From contig CM037877.1 in assembly GCA_021292165.1 (NCBI GenBank), positions 27,354,197-27,418,196 on the forward strand: a stretch of 64,000 nucleotides of DNA. Direction: 5' to 3'. Of this stretch, positions 47,095-58,926 are shown in pieces; within the stretch, counting starts at the first letter, position 1; each line of letters opens with the position of its first letter. The translations under genes and the position numbers were made by a program. This stretch comes from Shinisaurus crocodilurus (lineage: Eukaryota > Chordata > Lepidosauria > Squamata > Shinisauridae). The notes beneath the pieces were generated by a model. That model did not search any database. It worked only from the letters and a program-made list of their open reading frames with translations, and was not told the DNA's origin.

Positions 47095-47560
47095 ACCATC
47101 ATCATCATCATCTTTTATTTGTATGCCGCTTTCCCACAAAAATTGTGCCCAAAGCGGCTCGCAACATGGCAAATAAATAACAGTAGATATAATATACAAA
47201 ACATCAAAGAACACTAAATATAATATTCAAAAAATAATTTACAAAATATCAGAGAACAGTAAATATAATTTACAAAATATCAAAAACCACTAAATATAAT
47301 ATTCAAAAAATACAATAGAAATAATTACAGATAACCATAAACAATTCCATAATAATTATAGTAAGGTAAAGAAAGAAAGAAAGAAAGAAAGGCAAAAGCA
47401 GTAACAGTAGCAGCTTTTGTAGCTGGAGTCAGTCAGGCCCCACCTTCCCTGGCCAGGTGAAATGAGCCAGGGAAGCAGGGACCAGGTCTTGCAGGACTCA
47501 CAGCTTGATGGTCTCCAGGGAGTTGGAGTGGGGCTTACAATGTATCTCACAGTGATGTGA
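47095..47560 (-). mobile_element. LINE 3' end with (atc)n tail
   Basis: catcatcatcatcatc at 47098-47112 then tttatttgtatgccgctttc and caaagcggc are typical of the reversed L2/CR1-type 3' UTR. It includes an (aaag)n tract at 47366-47390. No ORF is kept. Confidence 0.55.
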
Positions 47561-47647
47561 GAGGCACTGCCCAACAGGCTTATTACCATGGGAAGGCTCA
47601 TTGATTCCCAGAAACTAGGTTTGGTGCTTGGATGTTGAGAAACTGTA

Positions 47648-48255
47648 CAGTAATACCTTGGATTACGAGTAACCCGGTGTGCGAGCATTTTGCAAGACGA
47701 GCCAACATTTTTTCAAGATTTTGACTCGCTGAACGAGCGAGGTCTTGCAAAATGAGCACACCAGGTTACTCGCTGCCGGCTCCGCTCGCTTTGCGGGCGC
47801 CTCGCGCTGCCGTGCCGCTTACCTGCCCAGGAGCCGGCATGGCAGCACGCAAGGCACCCGCAGAGCGAGCGGCTGCGCCACGCCTGTGGTCCACACAGCT
47901 CCCTGCCAGGGAGCCAAGCGGAGGCCAGGTGCGGCTGGGAGCCAGCACGGCAGCGTGGGAGGCGCCCGCAGAGCGAGTGGAGGCGCAGTGCAGCGCGGCC
48001 GCTTGCTCTGCAGGCGCCTTGCGCTGCCGTGCCAGCTCCCAGGAATTCGTTCCACAACCATTTAATCACTGCTTTGCCGGCTCCCTCCATGGGGCTCCCT
48101 GCTAGGGAGCCGGCAAAGCAGTGATTAAATGGTTGTGGAACGAATAATTTGAGTTCCCATTATTTCTAATGGGAAAACTCACTTTGATATGCGAGTGTTT
48201 TGGATTTCGAGCATGGTTCCGGAACGAATTATGCTCATAATCCAAGGTATTACTG
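47648..48255. mobile_element. TA-target MITE (Tigger/mariner-like), 608 bp, CpG-rich core
   Basis: Ends cagtaataccttggatta and taatccaaggtattactg are exact inverses over 18 bp. TA is duplicated at 47646-47647 and 48256-48257. The core 47760-48145 is CpG-rich and contains two related GC-rich units and a perfect 42-bp palindrome. The ORFs here arise from this composition and are not considered genes. Confidence 0.88.
48045..48145. repeat. Perfect 42-bp inverted repeat with 17-nt loop
   Basis: The arms 48045-48086 and 48104-48145 are exact reverse complements (attcgttccacaacca... against ...tggttgtggaacgaat). They lie inside the MITE at 47648-48255, so the hairpin is nested within a TIR element. 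Confidence 0.93.
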
Positions 48256-49187
48256 TAATTCTCTTTCAATTGAAGTGTTTGCTGAGAGGATGCCTTTGCA
48301 CACAATGGGCTACATCCAACACTACACACGCAGTAACAGGAGTTTGTGTTGCCCTCCTTCTCCATCCAGCCCTCTACATGCCCCCCAAATCTGCTACTAA
48401 GGGTCCCCCAAACCTCAGGAGCAGATTTGGTAGGCATGTGGAGAGCTGCAGGGGGAGGAAGAATTCAATCTTCCAGTGTGTCCATTCCACTGAATGGCAG
48501 AAGGACACCATTGGATAAACCCAATAAATTAGCATACAAATATGTACAAAAATAGCATCACCTATAAGGTCCTAGGGAAATGCAACAGGGTACTGATACA
48601 GATATATGCTATACTCCTATAAATATAGCCTAAAGATATGGGAAGCATCTTTATAAAGCAGGATTTGCAAATCTCCTAATAATACTATTCTTCTGTGCTC
48701 ACAAAGGTCAGCGATGTTTATGTGTGCCATAAGCATATGAAGATTCCCCCCCCCATCCCCTGTTGTACCAATGGAACTCATTAGTTTGCAGCATTCTTCA
48801 TTTTAAAGCACTAATAAAACCCCATTGGACCAAACTCAAACTTCTCATAGGTGGACATAACTCCCTGTACTCACTGAATTTAGTTACAATATCAAAATAA
48901 TAATTGAAATAATGGGGAATGGGGGTGGAAATTAAACCCACAAAATTAAGTTAAAAACAGATGTCACAATGTGATTCTCACAGTCCTCCGCTGGATCAAC
49001 CACTGTGGTTTGTTTGGCAGCTGTACTTTGAGGGTCACATCCCAAAGCATTTAAATAATAAAAGGGCAAATTCATTTCCAGCCAAATGTAGTTATTGGAG
49101 AACCAGCTTACACAATCACACTGAGCATGTGAATCTCATAATGCCACTTCCTCTGGAGCATTAGGAATTTCCCCATCATGGCTTGGA

Positions 49188-49780
49188 TTGAATAATAGAA
49201 TAGTAGGGAGCCTTGTAGGTCACCTACTCCAACCTTCTGCTCAATTCAGGAAATCCATAAGAAGAGCCATGCTGGATCAAACCAAGGTCCATCTAGTCCA
49301 GCATTTTGTTCACACAGTGGCCAACCAGATGCCCATGGGAAACCCACAAGCAGGACATGAGTGCAACAGCACCCTCCACCCATGTTCCCCAGCAACTGGT
49401 GTACATAGGCATACTGCCTCTGATACTGAAGGTAGCATATGGCCATCAGGACTAGTAGCCATTGATAGCCTTACCCTCCATGAATTTGTGCAATCCCCTT
49501 TTAAAGCCATCTAAATTGGTGGCCATCACTACATCTTGTGAAAGTGAATTTCATAGTTTAACTATGTGCTGTGTGAAGAAGTACTTCCTTTTATCTGTTC
49601 TGAAACTCCCCAGAGCTGGAACATCCCCAACAAATGGCTGTTCAGCCTCTGCTTGGAAAACCTCCAACAAGGGAGAGCCCACTGCCATACTGGATACTTG
49701 GTTCCATTGTCAAACTGCTCTAACTATTAAGAAGTTTATCCTAATGTTCACTTTCATCAGTGCAGTTGATCCAGCATAAA
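49188..49780 (-). mobile_element. Nested CR1-type LINE 3' ends
   Basis: An outer fragment (49188-49252, gccttgtaggtcacctactc; resumed at about 49612-49780, ctgcttggaaaacctccaac) is split by a second CR1-type 3' end at 49255-49610 (aagaagagccatgctggatc, ttggtggccatcactacatc). The order follows the copies at 60660 and 40925. Confidence 0.65.
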
Positions 49781-50739
49781 TCTGGATCCAACCCTTAATA
49801 TTATCTTTGCCATTTTGGGGATTCATGGGTATAATTTAGTAAAGAGACACAGGTAGCTTCAGCTGAAAACAAATTGAGAAGCCTAGACACAAAATACACA
49901 TGCTGTAGACAAAGTCTTCAGTCAGCTGGCTGATGGTGGAGCTGAGACAAACATGCTGTGTTGAGAAAGCAAATCCTGGTTGTTTTGCTGAAGAACTGGC
50001 TGGAATTGTTTGTAATGTTTTTCTGCTCTTGATTTTCTTGTTAATTGAAACAGGATTCTGTTCTGTGTTATTTATTTTGAAGAGAATACTAAACATTTTG
50101 ATGAAAGCAAGTGAAGTTTGAAACCTAAACAAGCAGAGTACAATGGTTTTTACAGGGCCAGAGCCCTTTGCTTGGACTGACATGTGACACTTGGGGTCAA
50201 GCTACACATGATGCAGAGGTCCATTCAAATTTAAAAGCAGCTAGCAGGAATTGGGTGGGAATAATAGTGCTGGAGATAGTGGGTTAAGCCTTTCTCTCTG
50301 TACACACTGGGCTAACAGCAGGTTTGGTGGAGGATGATTTTGATTGGAGATATGGTATGGGGAAAAGGGTTACCTCCTCTTCCCCCAATGCCACTGCCCA
50401 GATCCAAGTTGCTGTTGTTGTTGTTTGTTGTTGCTCTTTATTAAGATGGGAAATCCAAGTGTGGATCACACCAGTAGTCTGACCTTCAGAATCTGATTGA
50501 TATTTGGGATCAGGAAATAAGTTTCCTGCAAGTCAAACTAACCAGTGACCCTATAGGGCTATTTTATCTTGCTATGCAGCAACTGTCACTTGGTTAGTCA
50601 TCTCAAGTGTTAGTTCTTTAAGCACCTATATGCAATGCACACACTCTCTGTGGGATATACTGCATGGGTGGGGTTTTTTGGAGGGCGGGGCAGTGAGGCT
50701 AGACTTCATCAACATAGCTGCTTTTCAAGGATTCAAGCC

Positions 50740-51180
50740 AGTATTGTGTGTAGTGGTTAGAGTGTCAAACCAGGGGTACTTCCAGATGGAGGGGTCCTAG
50801 CAATAACAATCAGAAGGCATTGTGTGCAGCTCTTCCATTTTTTTCTTCCTTAATAGGTTTTCTGCTGTAAGAAGAAAGGGAAAAAATGGTGGGAACACAC
50901 AGGAGGGCTACAAGTGAAAGACATCATTGTCTGGACACACACACCCTCCATAAAATTAAGTGAATGAGGTAGGATGATGGCACAATAAAGCCTCATCTGA
51001 AAGCACCCTAGGATTTGTGAGACCCAACTTCAGTCATGCAGCTCACTAGGTGATCTTGGCCCAATTTCTCTCTCAGCACAACCTACTTCACAGGATTGTT
51101 GTGAGGCTAAAATGTGGAGAGAGGAAGAGAAGAGTACCTTGTAATCTGGGATCCTTGGAGGGAAGGCAGGCTAGAGATAT
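50740..51180 (+). mobile_element. Sauria-type SINE split by about 230 bp
   Basis: The head gccagtattgtgtgtagtgg then ttagagtgtcaaaccagg lies at 50740-50776. The body (gagacccaacttcagtcat, caacctacttcacagga, ttgttgtgaggctaaaatg, ggagggaaggc) lies at 51018-51180. The intervening segment is an unidentified insertion. Confidence 0.65.
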
Positions 51181-51183
51181 AAG

Positions 51184-51275
51184 GGGTTGTATCTAATGTT
51201 AGTCCTACTTAGAGTAGACCCACCGAAATGAATGGGACTTAAGTTAGGCTAACAATGGGATACAACCCAATATCT
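51184..51275. mobile_element. Small TIR element (ggttgtatctaatgttag ... caaccc)
   Basis: Inverted ends ggggttgtatctaatgttag and ctaacaatgggatacaaccc. The core agagtagacccaccgaaatg is shared with 7511 and 7735. Confidence 0.7.
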
Positions 51276-51789
51276 GGAAAGTGCTGCACATAGTTGTGCC
51301 TGCCTAGACTATCTGAAGTCCCAGTATTACTTAATCAAGATCTTTGGTCATGAGAATCTGCCCCATGTCATATGGAGAGTGACTAACAATACTGCCATTT
51401 CACTGCATAGTGAAGGAAGCTAATCATATGAACCATCCTGTAAGACATGCATGATTGTTTTCTCAGCTGTGAGACATTCCAGGAGAAGTGTTATGGGTTT
51501 AGTTTCATTTGGATGAGAGAACACTGGAGGCACATGGTATCTTTGTACTGTTTGCTTTATTTACAAGTATACAAGCAGAGGATACTGGAAGAAAATAAGA
51601 TGCTCTAGTAGGCAGCAGATCCCCAGGGTCTGATGGCTCTTAGAGCCTAATGGCCCTACCTCTTCCTGGAACTTCTCAGGACCATGATCTACAGCATTTA
51701 TGGGACTTGTCTCCTCCACACAGGTTGAACTTGATGGATTGGAAGCCGTGGGCTGCTAACTGTGTCATTGGATCTGAACTTCAGCCTGG

Positions 51790-52295
51790 GCCAGTCATTG
51801 CTTCTGAGGTCCTGGAGCCATAGGTGATGAAAGCAGGTCTAGAGCTACAATGGGGGTCCTGACAAAAAGGGACAGTGGGGTCCCTTCTCTGGGTGCTCCT
51901 ACAAATGGGGTGATGCAGGTGACTTCTAAGGAGAAGGGCTTTTCAGTGGTGGCACCTGGTTGTGGAATGCCCTCCCCAAAGAGGCTCGTCTGGTGCCTAT
52001 ATTGTGGTATTTTTGGCATCACATAAAGAAGGTTTTATTTCCCCAGACTTTTCAATCCTTCCATTTTGTTTTTCAATGTATTGTTGTGTTTTTAGATCTT
52101 CACACTGCTGCTGGGTTTTGCTCTGGTGTTTACTTTGGTTTTATTCTGTTTTAAACATTTAAAATTTAAATGATATATTTTACAACATGATATATTTTAT
52201 CATGTTGTATTTTGCGGTTTTAACTTTTGTGAGCCGCACAGAAAACTCAGGCTATTGGGCAGTATAGAAATGTAATAAACAAACATAAATACATT
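51790..52295 (+). mobile_element. L2-like LINE 3' end
   Basis: Decayed ORF2 C-terminus (gaagggcttttcagtggtgg, ggaatgccctccccaaagag) and a 3' UTR with gtgagccgcacagaaa then gggcagtatagaaatgtaat. The structure is as at 9745-10168. Confidence 0.6.
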
Positions 52296-52814
52296 AGGGC
52301 TCCCTCAGGTGGAAAGCAGCAGCATCTAAGGTAGCAGCCTCTGGTTTTTCTTTGGGAGATAGTTCTAAGGTTCCCATCCTACTGGGGCTACTACAGGATC
52401 CTGCTTTTCAAAGGAGGTCTTGTCAGGTCTGAGGTCCCATTAATGTGGAGTCCTGATAGGCCCTGAATATTAACCATCATGTTGATCACACAGAAGGATT
52501 GTACACTTATACTACAGATGTGCCCTCCTTGTCTAGTTCATCTTCTGTCTTTCAGTTCTTCAGTTGAAGACTTTACAAATGAGGTAGAAAAGCAAAAAAC
52601 TTGTTGGAAGACATTTGAATGAGTGAAATTGGTTTAGGTATCACAGGTTCCTCCTCCAAAGAACCTTCGAGAATTGCAGTTCTGTGAAGGTACTGGTAGT
52701 AGTTTGGGAGGAAGAGAAAGCAAATGGATAGACTTACTCACAGATATGTACAACAGTATTATACAATAAGGAGAGACACCCCTTGTTTCCAAGAGGAAAT
52801 TCTTGCAATGTATC

Positions 52815-53699
52815 TGTGAAGGAAAAAGCCTCAGAGTTTCCAGCACCACACACACACGCACACCTCCACACCTGTAAACACGCTAATCCCAGCTGGGGGC
52901 TGGGAAAGTCATGCAAATGTGCATAGGTTATCTGATGGGGCCCACTGAGTCTCCCCTGTCCCTTTGATGCCCCTTTGATGCCCCTGTGCCTCATATATTC
53001 ATATGCAAATATTCTCAAGCCCCCTAGTCATGAGGAAAGAACCACACACACCCTGCCTAGCCAGATGAAGTTCATCCTGATTGGCTAAAGACACTGGGCT
53101 ACTGAAAGGAGGGGTGGGGGTGGGAAGAATCTATACTGCTGCTGAGGCTTTTGAGGTTTGTTGTTAATCATGGGCAGCAAGCTGCGCGGAGGTCCAGGGC
53201 TTCGGTCTGACCTCAGGATCCAGCCCCGAGTAGCTCTCTGTGAAACTAGCTGAATTAGGGCTGTTGCTGAGGCAAGTCCTCAAGGGGACCACCAACCTGT
53301 GTTGTGGTCTGCACGTGAAGGAGCACAGAGTAGGGTTTTGCTAAGGCAACCCTGAAGAGGACCAGCCCCCAGGTAAAGAGAGTGCCTGGGTAGATATATA
53401 GTAAAGGAACTAGCTTTGTTATTTTGTAGCTCTACTGTGTATACCAAGGTGTCTTCCCCACCTTTTCCCCTTCCCTCATTTCCCACCTTTTGTTGTAATC
53501 TGTTTACCTGAAATAAACTTTCCTGGTTTTACCCCACACGGCGTGTGTGGTTCCTCTGTAGTTCAGCGCTAAATCCATAGTATAGACAAGGGCAAGGCCC
53601 TGAGAGAATCAGCGACAAGACGGCAGAGCTAAGGCTGGCAGTTTTGCACCTTTGATCTCTGGTCTTGAATAAAGGACCGGTTGGCAGTCCTTCTTCACA
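52815..53699 (+). mobile_element. Solo LTR, 885 bp, with perfect 5-bp TSD
   Basis: Starts TGTGAAGGAAAAAGCC, ends CCTTCTTCACA. The terminal inverted repeat is tgtgaag/cttcaca. Target duplication gtatc at 52810-52814 and 53700-53704. It has AATAAA at 53512-53517. It belongs to the same LTR family as the nested copy at 24366-25291. No internal region is present. Gypsy versus endogenous-retrovirus origin cannot be told from the LTR alone. Confidence 0.93.
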
Positions 53700-53871
53700 G
53701 TATCAAAACACCACAACTAATATTCTTTGTTTCAGAATATTTCAGCTCCACAGTAGTGTAGTAAAATAATCTGCACTTGTAGATTAGAGATGGTGCATCT
53801 TGTGTTAGGAACATAGGAAGCTTAGATCGACTCTATCAAGCTCCATCAAGCTCTGTATGTTTACACCAGGG

Positions 53872-54186
53872 GTGCAGAACCTCAGGCCTGGGCATCAAAT
53901 CCAGTCCTCCGGGAGTCCCATTCTAGCTCTCTGGGGTTCCCCAGAAGGCCATGCCTCCTTCCCCTGGCGCCATCCCCTTTCTTCCAGCCACCAATCATTT
54001 GGTGGTTTCCCATTCTAGAAGGTTGAAATGCCTCTCCTAGGGCTTAGTTACAGGCAGTAGGAGCTTTAAGCTAAAATATGCTGGTATTTTGGCTCCACCC
54101 CTTTGCCCCCACCCATGAATGTGGCCTCCCAGAGAGCTTCTCTGAAATAGAATTCGGTTCTCAGGCTGACTGGAAGGGGAATCCCT
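53872..54186. mobile_element. hAT MITE (caggggtgttgaacc family)
   Basis: Starts caggggtgcagaacctcagg. Internal gttgaaatgcctctcctagg, ttaagctaaaatatgctggt and agcttctctgaaatagaat. The right end is decayed. Confidence 0.75.
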
Positions 54187-54298
54187 AGGTTTCAGATAGG
54201 AGTCTTTTGCAGCCCTACATGGAAATGCCAGAAATTGAACCTAGAACCTTCCACATGCAAAGCATACTCTCTACCACTGAGCTATGGCCCTTCTGATA
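54174..54298 (-). mobile_element. tRNA-derived SINE with A and B boxes
   Basis: The minus strand reads gggccatagctcagtggtag (A-box region), then gcatgtggaaggttctaggt and ttcaatttctgg (B-box region) and a gtagggctgcaaaagactcc body. It looks like a tRNA but has no acceptor stem, so it is a SINE rather than a tRNA gene. Confidence 0.7.
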
Positions 54299-54420
54299 CA
54301 GAAAATCTGTATTGGAAATCCTTGTCTTTTTAATTGTAGTTCCTGTAAGAATAAGATCTAGAAGAGTATAACAAAGGTGCTGATGATGGAAACACGTACT
54401 ATTCACTAGTTACTAATGAA

Positions 54421-54663
54421 TAGTATTTTTTATTTTTTATTTTTTTTATTTATTACATTTATACCCCACCGTTTTTCCTGCAAGGAACTCAAGGCAGCTT
54501 ACATAATCATCCTCCTCCTCTCCATTTTATCCTCACAACAACCCTGTGTGGTAGGTTAGGCTGAGAGGCAGTGACTGGCCCAAAGTCACCCAGTGAGTTT
54601 CATGGTGGAGCGGGGACTAGAACCCGGATCTCCCGAGTCCCAGTCCAACACCCTCACCACTTA
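54421..54663 (-). mobile_element. Sauria-type SINE
   Basis: tttatttattacatttatac, tttatcctcacaacaaccct, gtgactggcccaaagtcacc and agtccaacaccctcaccac in the same order as 32170-32418. Confidence 0.85.
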
Positions 54664-54934
54664 CTAATTTTGTAAGAAATTAGCTTGGGAAAGCAACACC
54701 GGTTGCCATCTTTTTAATGGTAGAGTTCCTGTGTTTTATTTTATTCTAATAAACAATTGTACAATGCAAGTAGAAAACAACAACAACAACAACAACCATT
54801 TATTTCTAACGCCCCTTACACCAAAGGGCAGGACATGTAAAACATATACAGTAAACACAACAATACAATAAAATAACCAAACACCAAACACTTACAATAA
54901 TAACAAATCCCAGCAACCACCATATTAACCCAAC

Positions 54935-55097
54935 CAGGGCCGGTGCTACTATTAGGGCAACTAGGCAGCTGCCTAGGGCGCAGGGCTAAAGGGGGCGCCA
55001 GAAACCTTGAAAAAAAAATACAGCACTCTCAAGTGGGAAGGGGGGCGCTAAATATCTGATCTTGCCTAGGGCACCAAACTGCCTTGCACCGGCCCTG
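54935..55097. mobile_element. hAT-type MITE, 163 bp, perfect 8-bp TSD, inside the L2 copy
   Basis: Ends cagggccggtgc and gcaccggccctg are exact inverses. Duplication aacccaac at 54927-54934 and 55098-55105. Confidence 0.95.
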
Positions 55098-55108
55098 AAC
55101 CCAACCAC

Positions 55109-56279
55109 TCATTCTGGCTGACTAAAAAGGTAAGTCTTTAATCCCGTTCGAAAGTGGGAAATATCCTCCTCCAATCGGAGGCCCACAGGAAGCCTGTTCA
55201 ACAAAAGTGGAACCAGGTCCTGAAAGGTTCGCAGCCTTGACAAAGAAGAACATGACAGTGGGACAGCTAATAATCCCTGGCCCACCAATCTTAAATTCCT
55301 GCCAGGAACATACCATGAAAGCCTAGATGCTAAATAATGATGGATATTAAAACGCAAAGCCTTAAAGGTAAGAACCAATACATTAAATTGGGCCCTAGTA
55401 CAAATAGGTAGCCAATGAAGATTCCTACTGGCCATAGTAATATGGGAATATTGGGACAAGTTCAGGACAACACAAACAGTGCTGTTCTGAACCAGAACCA
55501 TTAGAAGAACCACAGAAGATGGCAAGTCAGCTATTAAGCTATTACAATAGTCCAAGCGGGATACCACCAAAGCCTGAACAAGCAAATGGGCCATTTCAGG
55601 AGACAAAAACTTGCGAATCCGGTTAATGTTCCAAAGTTGAAGATTACATATCTTGGCAGTCCTACTAAAAAAAGGACGCAAAGACAAACAATTGTCCAGC
55701 AAAATACCAAGGCTCTTGGCAGTTGAAACTGGAGCGACCACCGAGCCCTGGATATGCAAAGAAGGACATAATAAGGGAGTTGATATGCGGTCAGGTTGAA
55801 ATACCAGAATCTCAGTCTTATCCATTCAATTTAAGATGATGTGCGGTCATCCATGGGGAAACACCTGACAGGCATTCTGTCACAGTCACAGACTGCCACA
55901 CTGCAATATCAATGGATGCAAAACTTCTATATATCTGTGTATCATCTGCATAGGTATGATACTGAAAACCCTGATCAGAAACCAAACATCCAAGGGGACA
56001 AGTATACAATGAAAAAAGAAGAGGACCCAAAACGGAACCCTGTGGAACTCCCACTAATAAAGGGAAAACATCTGAAACTGAACCCCGAAACAAAACAGAA
56101 CAGGAACCATTAGAAAGGAAAGAACCAAACCAAGACAGAGCATTGCCCTTGATCCCCAGTGATGCCAACCGTGAAAGCAGAATGCAATGGTCGAGTGTGT
56201 CAAAAGCTGCCGTGAGATCCAACTGAATCAATACAAACATTTGACACTGAGCTTTCGCCACTAAGATATCATTCATCAC
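55109..56279 (-). pseudogene. L2-clade reverse transcriptase remnant (two overlapping frames)
   Basis: Frame 1 (55818-56279) has the [21 protein letters not shown] and YADDTQ motifs of fingers and palm. Frame 2 (55109-55825) has TEILVFQP, LDYCNSLI and LHWLPICTRAQFN of the thumb and C-terminal region. The small overlap shows a frameshift of few bases. It lacks the endonuclease domain. Confidence 0.88.
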
Positions 56280-57519
56280 ATAAGTTAAGTCTGTTTCTGT
56301 GGAGTGGCCTGAACAAAACCCTGATTGAAAACCCTAGATTTAATCTAGGAGATTAAATCTAATTAAATAAGTCATTAATTGGGAAAGAACTACTCTTTCT
56401 AAAATCTTAGAAAGAAAAGGAAGAAGTGAAATAGGGCGATAATCATTTACACAAACTGAGGGGTCCAAATTAGGCTTTTTTAAACAAAGGGCGTATAAAA
56501 GCATGCTTGAAACATTCCGGAAAAATATCTAGTGAAAGTGAAGAGTTCACCAGATAAGTTATATGAGGCGAAAGCAAAGGTAGAAGTGTCAGATAAAGGT
56601 CGTGAAATGGTCAGCAGGACATGAGCTAGGAGGAAAAGAGGAAATAATCTGGGGCACAGTTGACTCAGTAACTGGAACAAAATCAAACCCTGTCTGAAGT
56701 GATGGGTCTGCAAACTGAGCTGAACCTGCTGACAAAGGTGGTGGTGGAAACCCGTCCACCAATAATGAGTTTACAATTCAAATAATGATCTGAAACTGCT
56801 TATTTCACTTTTTAAAGGAAGTTGTATTGCAAGATGGATCAACTAGGAAATAGTATCTTCTACTAAACTGAGAAGCATTATTCTCTGATAATCATATGTT
56901 CAAGTTCCTGTGGTTGTAGTATCAGCATGATAGTCAGAAATTCTGCCGCTGTAGCTTTCCCAGTTCTGAAGGAAAACTATACTTGTTGAATTCCTGCCTA
57001 TTCATACAACTGTTAAAGACACAGGAACCTTGCCAGAAAAAGGTGGCAACCCTAACACTAGTTCATTTAATTCTTTAACCTAGCCTCACATTTTTAACAC
57101 ATCCATTCAACTAATCCAAATTCACCCTGAAGAAGTCATTGCTGGAGTTGGTCCCAAACACTACCTGTCACATTTCACAGTCAAGTTCCTTTCTTTCCGC
57201 ACAGCATTCTCTTTATTAGAAGGCAGGAGTCTTCTGCTGCTTTGCATTATGGCTCGGATAAAATCCCTTTGCCAGAGCTTGGTTCTACCTGCATCTACTG
57301 ATCACAGGAACCTGGCCTGCATGCCTGCCTTCTGTATGTCCAGCAAGGAGCTAACACTGAGAATGGCAGCTTTACAGCTCAGTCCTATGTATGTATATTC
57401 AAGAGTAAATGCCATAAAGTTCAATGAGGCTTACTCCCATGAGGTAAGTGGATATGGGATTGCACCCTTAATTATTAAAATAACAGATTTCTTAGCACTT
57501 TAGAATGCTGAAGATTTCA

Positions 57520-57692
57520 TAGATTTCATAGATCATAGAGTTGGAAGGAGCCTACAAGGCTATTGAGTCCAACCCCCTGCTCAATGCAGGGAACTAGAGG
57601 AGGGGTCTCCCATCCAAGTAATAACCAGGCTTGACCCTGCTTAGCTTTCCACACTCAGACAAGCTGAGCCAGCGTAAGCCACAGGCCTTGAA
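57520..57692 (-). mobile_element. 5S-rRNA-derived SINE (copy 4)
   Basis: Reverse orientation: the tail tcatagatcatagagttgga then ctattgagtccaaccccctg, followed by ggtctcccatccaagtaata, accctgcttagctttccaca and cagacaagctgagcc, the complement of the 5S head. Confidence 0.87.
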
Positions 57693-58293
57693 AAATATCT
57701 GAAGCAGGAATGAAACTATTTAAAGGCTGGGCCATGGGCAATGGTCTGGAGCAAGCCAGGAGTCGGGAACCAGGATTTCAAACCAAAAAGCAATTGGGAT
57801 CAGAAAGTAAACCAGGAGTCAGGTCCAAAGAGTGAGACCAGTCACTTAAATAGGCAAATAGACCTTGTTGCTCAGGCAAGCTTCCACTGAGACAAGAAGC
57901 CAACTCTCTTATACTGTTTCCTTTCCAGGAGGAGCCAATGGCCAACTTGGGCGGAGTCAGTCTGGAAGGTTCTTCACTGAGAAGCTGTAGTGACATGTCT
58001 TGAAACATCGGGCAGTGGTCAGCAGTTCCTGACAAGCTGCCACCAAGAGAAACTCCCAAGGATTCCTATGCAGAAAACTAGTATAGAGAGAAGGCTAAGT
58101 CGTGCTTAGCTCAATGGATATAGAACTGATGTACATGTTACATAGGGGTGCTGCCCAAAACAGCATCCCTGGGGACATTTCTTCATTCCCGCCTGTGCCA
58201 TAACATCCAGAAGTGCTTACCAAGAAAGAAGAGCGCTTACCAAAAAAACTGCAGCATTCAGAGGCGCAAGTTGCAAGTAGCCATGCCCCCACA

Positions 58294-58562
58294 CAGGGCT
58301 CACCCAAGACATTTTGCTGCCTGAGGCAAAGAACAAGATGGTGTACCCTTTTCCATTCCATGCACAAAAGCCAACTGAACTGGCAGATAAATCTTTCTTC
58401 AACGCTCATGATGGGACTGCATCCTCCACTGCACCTGAAGGCAGCAGCCTAACTTAAGGGTGCATGGCACAGAGGTCTCACCTCCTATACCTTGCTGCTG
58501 CCTCCCAGCATCTGCCACTTGAGGCAACTGCTTCACTCTGCCTCATGGTAGGGCCAGCCCTG
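58294..58562. mobile_element. hAT-type MITE, 269 bp
   Basis: Ends cagggctcacccaagac and ggtagggccagccctg. Flanks cccccaca (58286-58293) and cccccact (58563-58570) differ by one base. Related to 19504-19824 (both carry a ctgaggca/tgcctca pair). Confidence 0.75.
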
Positions 58563-58926
58563 CCCCCACTCTATGTTCCTGGAATCTCATGGTGGGGAAG
58601 TGGCTGCTCCCAATGTAAGAGCTACTAAACAGTACCTTGTGTACATGTAAGTAAAACTTGCCATGGAGATTCCCTTTTCTTTAGCATCTGCATGGTGAGA
58701 GTATCAGGCAGCTGTAACTTCCTAGTCAGTATGCTTAGGTCTGCAGCCCCAAAACAATAGATGGTAACCAAGTCATTTGTATGCCAACACGTTTATATAT
58801 TGTCTGGCTATAGCAACAGTAGCAGTGAATGCAAGAGGAATCTTGGCTTAGTGGGGCTGACTCCTTGCAAAGCCAATTTTTTGTTCTGGAACTGGTGCAA
58901 GATTGTGTGTGTCACTAACTGTCAAA

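Larger units (their letters stand above)
54776..56790 (-). mobile_element. L2-clade LINE, about 2 kb 3' portion with RT
   Basis: The minus strand encodes an RT split by frameshifts. From the 5' side it runs [88 protein letters not shown], and then the C-terminal region to FRTGLKTYLFSQPE. The YADD active site is kept, but frames change near 55820 and 56280 and the 5' half is absent. The 3' end has a (caa)n tail at 54778-54796. A hAT MITE is inserted in the 3' UTR at 54935-55097. It is a dead copy. Confidence 0.88.

Noticed and set aside
47713..48105. ORFs of 106-125 codons on both strands
   Set aside because: They lie in the CpG-rich core of a TA-flanked MITE; they are Arg/Ala-rich and overlap on both strands.
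54174..54298. A tRNA gene on the minus strand
   Set aside because: A- and B-box-like sequences are present, but there is no matching acceptor stem or anticodon arm and a SINE body follows.
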